Shown in pieces: positions 57,579-64,000 of a stretch of 64,000 nucleotides of DNA. This DNA is from Candidimonas humi. Its GTDB lineage: Bacteria > Pseudomonadota > Gammaproteobacteria > Burkholderiales > Burkholderiaceae_B. The stretch is taken from the NCBI RefSeq assembly GCF_019166065.1, contig NZ_JAHTBN010000001.1:558001-622000 (forward strand), given 5' to 3'. A program made the position numbers and the translations under genes. The notes under the pieces were generated by a model. That model was given only the letters and a program-made list of their open reading frames with translations. It was not told where the DNA came from and searched no databases. The stretch's first letter is position 1, and every line of letters begins with the position of its first letter.

Positions 57579-58808
57579 TCATTCGTGCCCCGCCCTGCCC
57601 ACCTCGTGGTGTCGGGTGGGCAACTCATGGCGCGTATGCGGCGCCGCGGTGCGCAACCCATGCCGGATGCCATGCCGACGCGCGGTGGTACTGTTATGCC
57701 CCGCCTGGCCGCGCGAAAAAATGCGCCGCCCGACCCAGGCCAGCAGGCCTATGAAAGTCATCGCCCAGGCGACGATCGCCACATACAGAAAGCCTTCGGC
57801 AACCGGCATGAGAAAACCGAAGCCCATCATCAAGTCCATGCGGTAGGTGCTGGCCGAATACATGCCCAGGGGAAACACGGCGCCCCAATAAAGCGCGTCG
57901 TACTGCACCGGGAAGTGCCTGAAGCCATGACGCCATACCTCCAGGATCACCAGCAGCGGGATCCACCAGGTGCCGGTGGCCCAGTAGAAAATGGTGAAGC
58001 CCTTGACGAAAGGCAGCAAGGACTCCAGGTACGGCACATCCGCGGCTTGTTCGATCATCGAGGCGCCCGTCAGGGCCGAGATGGCCATGGCGCCCATATT
58101 GATCCAGTACGGGGGCACCATGTCCCCCGGCGAAAAGCGGAAGAAGGTGTCGCGATAGAAAATGAGCGACACCATCCAGATGTACAGCATGCCGCCCCAC
58201 AGCCACAGCGACAGCGCGAGAAAAGCCATGAGCGTGCGGTATTCGAGCGGCACGTCGGCCACCAGAAACAGGCTCAGCGACGATATCGACTGGGTGGCGA
58301 CCACCGCCAGCAGCCAGCCGCCATTGATGCCCTGCTTGAGCTCGGGCTTGTGCGTCTTGATGATCAAGGCCGTGAACACCACGTAATTCAGGCAGACCCA
58401 GAGCCCCAGGGCCAGGAACCACAGCGCCCAGGCCAGCTTTATATTGCCGGCCTGCTCGAGGAACTGGATGCCGAGAATGCTGGAAGCGGCCACCACCGTG
58501 AAAAAGCCCCAGCCCTGCAGATGATGGGTCAGGTCGTCCAGCACGCGCGCGGGATGGCGAAGGATGCGCAAGAACGTCAGTACCCAGAGCGAGCAATACA
58601 GCACTACATTCAAATGGAACAAGATCCGCGCGAACAAAGGCGCCAGCGCGAACGCCGCGGTGCCGAGCATGTGCGCGGCCAGCGACACGATGCCGGTGGC
58701 CATGGCCAGGCCGAAATAAGCCGGCGACATCGAGGCCAGCGAGGCCTTGCTGGCCCGGCGGCGCCGCAGACGGGCGGCAGAAGCGCGTGTGAAAAATGGC
58801 AGGCTCAT
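57579..58808 (-). CDS. TDT-family transporter (TehA/SLAC1-like)
   Basis: 409 residues from the ATG at 58808. Ten membrane helices, starting SPAYFGLAMATGIVSLAAHMLG, with the family motifs in WGFFTVVAASSILGIQFL and YWINMGAMAISALTGASM. The group includes tellurite-resistance, C4-dicarboxylate and sulfite efflux carriers. A histidine/arginine-rich cytoplasmic tail of ~40 residues (TARRHGIRHGLRTAAPHTRH) is unusual. It converges with the LysR gene (stop codons 9 bases apart). Confidence 0.87.
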   Translation of the reverse strand: MSLPFFTRASAARLRRRRASKASLASMSPAYFGLAMATGIVSLAAHMLGTAAFALAPLFARILFHLNVVLYCSLWVLTFLRILRHPARVLDDLTHHLQGWGFFTVVAASSILGIQFLEQAGNIKLAWALWFLALGLWVCLNYVVFTALIIKTHKPELKQGINGGWLLAVVATQSISSLSLFLVADVPLEYRTLMAFLALSLWLWGGMLYIWMVSLIFYRDTFFRFSPGDMVPPYWINMGAMAISALTGASMIEQAADVPYLESLLPFVKGFTIFYWATGTWWIPLLVILEVWRHGFRHFPVQYDALYWGAVFPLGMYSASTYRMDLMMGFGFLMPVAEGFLYVAIVAWAMTFIGLLAWVGRRIFSRGQAGHNSTTARRHGIRHGLRTAAPHTRHELPTRHHEVGRAGHE

Positions 58809-58923
58809 CGGATCTCTGCGCGGGCATGGCCCCCACGCTTGGGCTGGCACGGGGAAATTCTACGCCTCGCCCGCGCGATCACGAAGCCCGGGCGGAATAC
58901 GGCCGGCCGTCGCGCCCGGCGCC

Positions 58924-59841
58924 CTAGAGCTTCCTGCACACCTTTTGCAGGGCATGCATCTGTTGCTGCACGACGCCGATGAAGTCTTCGGCCAGCGCCG
59001 ATACCGGGCGCTGAATGGGCAGCAACATCCCATAGTCGAAACGTATCGTGGGGCGAAATGAGCGCACTGCGAAAGGCCGGCTGTCGGGCCGGCCCACTGT
59101 CACCGGATCCACCACCGACACCCCCATGCCCGCCGCCACCAGAGAACATATGGAAGCGCCGGACTGGGTTTCGGTCATGAGGGAACGCTGGATCGACTGC
59201 CGATCGAATATGCGGTCGACCTTCATTCGAAGCACAGTATCGGGGATGATCGAGATGAAGCGCTGGCCGGAGAGATCCTTGGCCTGGATCGTGCGGGCCG
59301 CCGCCAAGGGATGATCCGCAGGAACGATGCACACCGCGTCCAGGCTCGGCAAGGTGCGGATATGCGCCTGGGGATAGTCCACGGGAAACGTAATGAGAGC
59401 CACGTCGAATTCCTGTTCTTCCAGCCATTTGGCGAGGTCACGCCTGACGACGATCTTCACCGACACCCGGATATCGGGATGGCGCTGCTGGAACTGCGCC
59501 AGCGCCTGCGGCATGAGCCATTGCCCGAAAGGGGTGGAGGCCACGATGTTCAAGTGCCCGCTTTCCAGGACGCGGATGCTGCGCATCATGTGGTCCAGAT
59601 TGTCGAGCCTGCCGTAGACCTGCTCAATCTCGCGCAGCAGCACCTGGGCCTCTTGTGTCGGATACAGGCGGCCATTCTGCCGCAGGAACAGAGGAAAGTC
59701 GGTCTGGGCCTCGAAGTTCTTTATGAGGCGGCTGACCGCGGGCTGGGAAACGTTGAGCAGCTCCGCCGCTGCGCTGGTCGAGCCGGCGACCATCACGGCG
59801 CGAAACGCGCTGATTTGCTTGAGATTGACCCTGAGTCCCAT
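58924..59841 (-). CDS. LysR-family transcriptional regulator
   Basis: 305 residues from the ATG at 59841; further upstream starts would add an unrelated cysteine-containing stretch. The helix-turn-helix is LKQISAFRAVMVAGSTSAAAELLNVSQPAVSRLIKNFEAQ. The effector domain (HLNIVASTPFGQWLMPQALAQF) follows. It diverges from the carboxyltransferase gene across 255 bp and probably controls that operon. Its sequence is most like regulators of amino- or carboxylic-acid catabolism such as NocR/OccR types, but this is tentative. Confidence 0.88.
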   Translation of the reverse strand: MGLRVNLKQISAFRAVMVAGSTSAAAELLNVSQPAVSRLIKNFEAQTDFPLFLRQNGRLYPTQEAQVLLREIEQVYGRLDNLDHMMRSIRVLESGHLNIVASTPFGQWLMPQALAQFQQRHPDIRVSVKIVVRRDLAKWLEEQEFDVALITFPVDYPQAHIRTLPSLDAVCIVPADHPLAAARTIQAKDLSGQRFISIIPDTVLRMKVDRIFDRQSIQRSLMTETQSGASICSLVAAGMGVSVVDPVTVGRPDSRPFAVRSFRPTIRFDYGMLLPIQRPVSALAEDFIGVVQQQMHALQKVCRKL

Positions 59842-60096
59842 GGATGTTCTCCGCGCCGCGGCCTGGCGGCCCGCCCTGCCCCGTGTCCGGCCCGACTGGG
59901 CGGGACGCACGCAAGCTATAAAGCAAACGCATAGCTTGATGTCAATTTTATATTTGACCACATAGGATGTCACGCTCGACACTGCCTCCCATAGCAACAT
60001 CAGCAGGCCTTTGGACACTGCATCTGCGCAGCCTCGCGCGGCGCGTCACATGCGCGGCCGGCGGCACACCGGAAACCTCACAGCGGAATCGCATGC

Positions 60097-61626
60097 ATGA
60101 AACACGCAGCACAGCTTGAAGAGCTCGCTCGATATACGGCCCATGCCGAGGCCATGGGTGGAGAAAAAAAACTAGCGGCCCGTCGCGAAGCGGGTGTGCT
60201 CAACGCCCGCGAACGCCTCGATGTCCTGCTGGATGCCGACAGCTTCCTCGAATCGGGCATGTTCGCGCGCGGCATCCGCCCGGAGGTCGCGGCGACCACC
60301 CCGGCCGACAGCAAGGTGGCGGGCTACGGACGCATCGACGGGCGCAACGTGGCTGTCGTGTCGAACGACTTCACTGTGCTGGGGGCCAGCAGCAGCGCCA
60401 TCAACGGCAAGAAGATCCGCCACATGCGCGAGGTGGCGACCGAACGCGGCATGCCGCTGGTATTCCTTGGGGAATCCGCCGGGGCGCGCATGCCCGACCG
60501 CATGGGCGCATCGGGACGCGCCATGCTCGGACAAGATCTCGTCGAATACCTGCGCGACCGCAAGACCCCCTGGGTCTCGGCGCTGCTCGGCAATTGCTTC
60601 GGCTCGTCGACCTGGTACAGCTGCATGTCGGATTTCGCGGTGATGCGCAAAGGAGCGACCATGGCCGTGGCAAGCAGCCGGGTCACCTCGATAGCCATCA
60701 ATCAGGAAGTCGACGCCGAAGAGCTCGGCGGCTGGAGACTGCATGCGGAGATCACGGGCCTGGTCGACATGGTGGTGGACACCGACGAACAGGCCTTGCA
60801 GGCCGTACGCCGGTTCCTGGACTACCTGCCCAGCAACAACGGCGAACCGGCGCCGCGCAGGTCCGTGCCGCCGGGCACTGACGAGACCGGCCAAGGCGTG
60901 CTCGAGGCATTGCCGGAAAGCCGCACTACCGTCTATGACGTGCGCCACATCATCAATTCCATCGTCGACCTCGACAGCTTCTTCGAAATCAAGGCCCGCT
61001 TCGGGAAATCCATAGCCACCGGACTGGCAAGAATAGACGGACGCACGGTCGGTATCCTGGCGAACAATCCGAAATTCAAGGGCGGCGCGATCGATATCGA
61101 CGCCATGCGCAAGGCAACCAGCTTCCTGGTGCTGTGCGACTCCTACAACATTCCTATCGTCTTCCTGGTCGACCAGCCCGGCTTCCTGATCGGCACCGAC
61201 AGCGAAAAACGCTGGGCGCCGGGCCGCATCATGAACTGGATGAACGCCATCAGCCTGGTCAGCGTGCCGAAAATCTCGATCATCATGCGCAAGAGCTACG
61301 GGCAGGCCTATCTGAACATGGGCGGCGGCAAGAACTCCCATGAGGTACTGGCCTGGCCCACGGCGGATCTGGGTTTCGTCGATCCCGCCCTGGGCGTGCA
61401 CATACTGCACAAACTCAAGCGCGAGGACGATCCGGAACGCTTCGACGGCCTGCTGGCGGAAATCCGCAAGGACTCCTCGCCCTGGTCCCTGGCCGCCCTT
61501 TACGAAACGCATGCGGTGATCGATCCGCGCGATACGAGAAAGATGCTCAAGGGCCTGCTCGACGTGCATTGCGGCCGCGGCTTCGTGGGCAAGCATGCCC
61601 TGTCGAACTGGCCCACCAGCTATTGA
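60097..61626 (+). CDS. Acyl-CoA carboxylase, carboxyltransferase (beta) subunit
   Basis: 509 residues with both halves of the crotonase-fold carboxyltransferase: GESAGARMPDRMG in the N-terminal half, and VFLVDQPGFLIGTDSEKR and RKSYGQAYLNMGGGKNSH in the C-terminal half. It moves CO2 from carboxybiotin to an acyl-CoA such as propionyl- or methylcrotonyl-CoA. The biotin carboxylase and carrier subunit are not adjacent in the window. An NDP-forming acyl-CoA synthetase gene follows 85 bp downstream. Substrate choice cannot be read from the sequence; members without biotin partners can act as decarboxylases or have other roles. Confidence 0.88.
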   Translation: MKHAAQLEELARYTAHAEAMGGEKKLAARREAGVLNARERLDVLLDADSFLESGMFARGIRPEVAATTPADSKVAGYGRIDGRNVAVVSNDFTVLGASSSAINGKKIRHMREVATERGMPLVFLGESAGARMPDRMGASGRAMLGQDLVEYLRDRKTPWVSALLGNCFGSSTWYSCMSDFAVMRKGATMAVASSRVTSIAINQEVDAEELGGWRLHAEITGLVDMVVDTDEQALQAVRRFLDYLPSNNGEPAPRRSVPPGTDETGQGVLEALPESRTTVYDVRHIINSIVDLDSFFEIKARFGKSIATGLARIDGRTVGILANNPKFKGGAIDIDAMRKATSFLVLCDSYNIPIVFLVDQPGFLIGTDSEKRWAPGRIMNWMNAISLVSVPKISIIMRKSYGQAYLNMGGGKNSHEVLAWPTADLGFVDPALGVHILHKLKREDDPERFDGLLAEIRKDSSPWSLAALYETHAVIDPRDTRKMLKGLLDVHCGRGFVGKHALSNWPTSY

Positions 61627-61711
61627 GCCGGCGCAAGCGGCTACGCATAGCCGCCTGCCCCTACCCCCGGGCACGCCTGCCGCAACGCAAACTCACCCTT
61701 TCCCGGCGCCG

Positions 61712-64000
61712 ATGACACAAGCCCAAATCGACAATACGACTGTGCTGCAAACCTTGGTGAGCGAGGCAAGATCTCGTGGCCTGGATAGCCTGGACGAGAA
61801 GTCCGGCAAAGATCTGGCCGCGGCATTCGGCCTGCCGGTCCCCCGCTCCCGCCGTGCCGCCGGCCCCGACGAAGCGGCGCAGACATGCGTCGGCCTGCGG
61901 CCGCCTTATGTGGTGAAGGCACTGAGCTCGCAATCCGTGCACAAGAGCGAAATGGGCGCCGTAAGAGTGAATCTGGCCACCCCGCAAGCCGTGCGCGAAG
62001 CTGCCGCCGGCATCCTTGCGGCCTGGCCGCTCGCGGCGGAAGGCCTGCTCGGCTTCCTGGTCGAAGAAATGGCGCCGGGCGACCACGAAATCGTGATCGG
62101 CGGCTACAGGGATCCCCAGTTCGGCCCGATGGTGATGGCGGGGCTGGGAGGAATATTCGTCGAGACCTTCTCGGATGTAGCATTCCGGGTCTGCCCGATA
62201 GACCGGCAAGAGGCCTTGCGCATGCTGAGCGAACTGCGCGCCTACCCGGTACTGACCGGCGCACGCGGCGGCGCCGCCGCGGACATCGAGGCGATCGTAG
62301 GCGCCATCCTGGCCGTAGGCGGCGCCGACGGCATGCTGCTGCAATCGGATGGCGCAATACAAGAACTGGACATCAATCCCCTGATTGTCGGAGCGAACTC
62401 GGCATGTGCCGTCGACGTGCGCATCGTGCTTGCTCCGCAGCATCGCTCCGCTTGCGGACAGCGCCGCGAGCCCATCGATTTCGCCCCTCTATTCTCCCCC
62501 CGGACCATCGCCGTGGCCGGGGTTTCGAGCACCGGACAGGGTGCGGGCAACCGCTTCATCCGCAACCTGGAAGCACTGGGCTATTCCGGGGAGATCTACC
62601 CCATACATCCGCAGGCCGAGGAAATCGGCGGCCGCAAGGCCTACCGCAGCTTTGCCGACGCGCCGCGGGAAATCGACTATGCCTATGTCGCCGCACCGCG
62701 CCCCGCAGTGCCGTCGTTGCTGGAAAGCGCCGCCGGCCGGGTCAGGTTCGCTCAGATCATGACCAGCGGCTTCGGCGAAGGCGGACGCAATCCCGCCGGC
62801 GTCGAGCAATTGCGCGCGGCGATGCGCAGCGGCGGCATGCGCGTACTGGGCCCGAACTGTCTGGGCGTGCACACCCCCCGCGCGGGCGTGAGCTTCACCC
62901 GCTCTCCGGCCGGAGCCGCGCTTGCGGGACACACTGGAGTCATATCGCAAAGCGGCGGTTTCGGCGTGGACTTGGTGCGCTACGGCCAGGCGCGGGGCCT
63001 GCACTACAGCTCGGTGGTGACCATAGGCAACAGCATCGACATCGGGCCCGCCGACCTGCTGGAATATTTCTGCAGGGACGCCGATACGCGGATCATCGGC
63101 CTGTACCTCGAGGACGTCGACGACGGCAGGCGGTTCTTCGACGTGCTGCGACGGGATGCGGGCTGCAAGCCGGTCGTGATCCTCAAGGGCGGCCGCACCG
63201 CCCAGGGCCAGAAAGCCGCTGCGTCGCACACCGGCTCCCTGGCCGGGAACAGCCGGGTCTGGCAAGCCGTGGCCGCGCAGACCGGCTGCATCCTGGTGGA
63301 AAGCATAGAAGAATTCATCGAGACCTTGTTGCTATTCCAGACCATCGACCTGCTTCCGGCACGGCCGGCGCACAAGGTGGTGCTGTTCGGCAACGGCGGC
63401 GGCGCCGGGGTCGTGGCGGCCGACTGCCTGGCCGAGCAGGGCTTGGCGCTCGCGGATTTCTCGGACGAGACGCGGCCGCGCCTGCAGGCCTTGAACCTGC
63501 CCGACGGTGCCAGCGACAGCAACCCCATCGATCTTCCGGCCAATGTCTTCGACCGCAGCGAAGGCGCGGTGGCCCGCGACATCCTCGACGCCTTGCGCGG
63601 CGACCCCGGCGCCGACCTGATCGTCTGCCACCTCAACCTGCCGGTCCTGCTCAGTTACGAGGGCCGGCGCACCGTCGAGAACATTGTGGACGCATGCCTG
63701 GACTACCAGCGTTCGCCCGGCCGGCATGCCAGGCTGACCCTGGTGTTGCGCTCGGACGGCACGCCTGCGGTCGATGCGGCCCGGCACGCCCAATCGGTCC
63801 GGGCGACGGCGGCATCCATACCCGTATTCGAGAATTTCGTCATGATGGCCAAGGCCCTGGGCGCCTTGGTCCGCTATGAAAATTTCCATCACAGGAAATC
63901 CTCGCAACACGCGCATGGGCCGCGGCGGGAAGATTCGCCAGCGCGACACGAGGCCGGCGGCACTGGCCCGGGGGACCGGGCCCATCCCATCGCATCGGCA
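61712..64000 (+). CDS. NDP-forming acyl-CoA synthetase (acetate-CoA ligase family), right end outside window
   Basis: 763 codons are open from the ATG at 61712 to the window edge. Order of domains: ATP-grasp part first (PYVVKALSSQSVHKSEMGAVRVNL ... GGYRDPQFGPMVMAGLGG), then the CoA-binding Rossmann domain (PRTIAVAGVSSTGQGAGNRFIRNL), then the ligase domain with the phospho-His in AASHTGSLAG. This beta-alpha order is reversed relative to classical ACD alpha-beta fusions. It makes acyl-CoA from the free acid and NTP. With the upstream carboxyltransferase it suggests activation and carboxylation (or decarboxylation) of an acyl group. The last ~40 residues are Arg/His/Gly-rich and may be the true tail region. 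Confidence 0.9.
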   Translation, partial: MTQAQIDNTTVLQTLVSEARSRGLDSLDEKSGKDLAAAFGLPVPRSRRAAGPDEAAQTCVGLRPPYVVKALSSQSVHKSEMGAVRVNLATPQAVREAAAGILAAWPLAAEGLLGFLVEEMAPGDHEIVIGGYRDPQFGPMVMAGLGGIFVETFSDVAFRVCPIDRQEALRMLSELRAYPVLTGARGGAAADIEAIVGAILAVGGADGMLLQSDGAIQELDINPLIVGANSACAVDVRIVLAPQHRSACGQRREPIDFAPLFSPRTIAVAGVSSTGQGAGNRFIRNLEALGYSGEIYPIHPQAEEIGGRKAYRSFADAPREIDYAYVAAPRPAVPSLLESAAGRVRFAQIMTSGFGEGGRNPAGVEQLRAAMRSGGMRVLGPNCLGVHTPRAGVSFTRSPAGAALAGHTGVISQSGGFGVDLVRYGQARGLHYSSVVTIGNSIDIGPADLLEYFCRDADTRIIGLYLEDVDDGRRFFDVLRRDAGCKPVVILKGGRTAQGQKAAASHTGSLAGNSRVWQAVAAQTGCILVESIEEFIETLLLFQTIDLLPARPAHKVVLFGNGGGAGVVAADCLAEQGLALADFSDETRPRLQALNLPDGASDSNPIDLPANVFDRSEGAVARDILDALRGDPGADLIVCHLNLPVLLSYEGRRTVENIVDACLDYQRSPGRHARLTLVLRSDGTPAVDAARHAQSVRATAASIPVFENFVMMAKALGALVRYENFHHRKSSQHAHGPRREDSPARHEAGGTGPGDRAHPIASA

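Noticed and set aside
61885..63879. 664-residue plus-strand open frame
   Set aside because: It is out of frame with the conserved synthetase that begins at 61712; the translation is Arg-rich and resembles nothing.

Overview
The window is high-GC betaproteobacterial DNA, most likely from the family Alcaligenaceae (Bordetella/Achromobacter-like). The reasons are two Bug-type tripartite-tricarboxylate receptors, several Bug/LysR/CoA-transferase catabolic clusters, and housekeeping neighbourhoods such as guaB with guaA and lolD/tatD/recJ. No rRNA, tRNA or CRISPR array was found.

Positions 1 to about 8,740 are one end of an integrated mobile element; its other end lies left of the window. Reading inward from the chromosome it holds a tyrosine recombinase next to the 3' end of guaA, an AlpA-type regulator/excisionase, an IncQ-type replication pair (repA helicase and repC initiator), and a 1-kb non-coding block. 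That block contains three exact 22-bp iterons, several strong inverted repeats, an array of AATCG repeats spaced mostly by 11 bp, and a sequence that matches an RP4/IncP-type oriT with a CATCCTG|C nick site. Then come a small ribbon-helix-helix gene and a trbJ-trbK-trbL operon with two small unknown genes, and finally the C-terminal part of an ACR3 arsenite transporter as cargo. Neither a relaxase nor the rest of the trb set is visible. The element therefore looks like a mobilizable, possibly excisable and replicating island that uses IncP-like helper machinery in trans while supplying its own TrbJ, TrbK and TrbL. I consider this the most interesting system here.

Positions 8,744-26,734 are core chromosome: guaA, an alpha/beta hydrolase, guaB, purL, greB, a PHP phosphatase, a second hydrolase, a branched-chain 2-oxoacid dehydrogenase operon (E1 alpha, E1 beta, E2; no E3), a higBA toxin-antitoxin pair with a palindromic operator, and comEC.

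Positions 26,856-42,185 are accessory metabolism. First is a periplasmic molybdenum hydroxylase with a 2Fe-2S subunit and a triheme cytochrome c. Next is a kinase / RuBisCO-like protein / VOC / TRAP-transporter operon diverging from a LacI-type regulator, probably for an unusual sugar acid. Then comes a MarR regulator diverging, across a perfect 23-bp palindromic site, from a flavin monooxygenase, a DUF3237 protein and a Bug receptor.

Positions 42,421-53,524 return to core functions: PCu(A)C copper chaperone, TatD, LolD and LolC/E, a phosphoglycerate-mutase-like protein, RecJ, a DsbA/FrnE-like protein, a DUF3772-MscS channel and an Amt ammonium transporter. Positions 53,592-64,000 hold CoA-linked catabolism: a MaoC-like protein, a CaiB/BaiF CoA transferase, a Bug receptor, LysR regulators, a TDT-family transporter, an acyl-CoA carboxylase carboxyltransferase and an NDP-forming acyl-CoA synthetase cut by the window edge.
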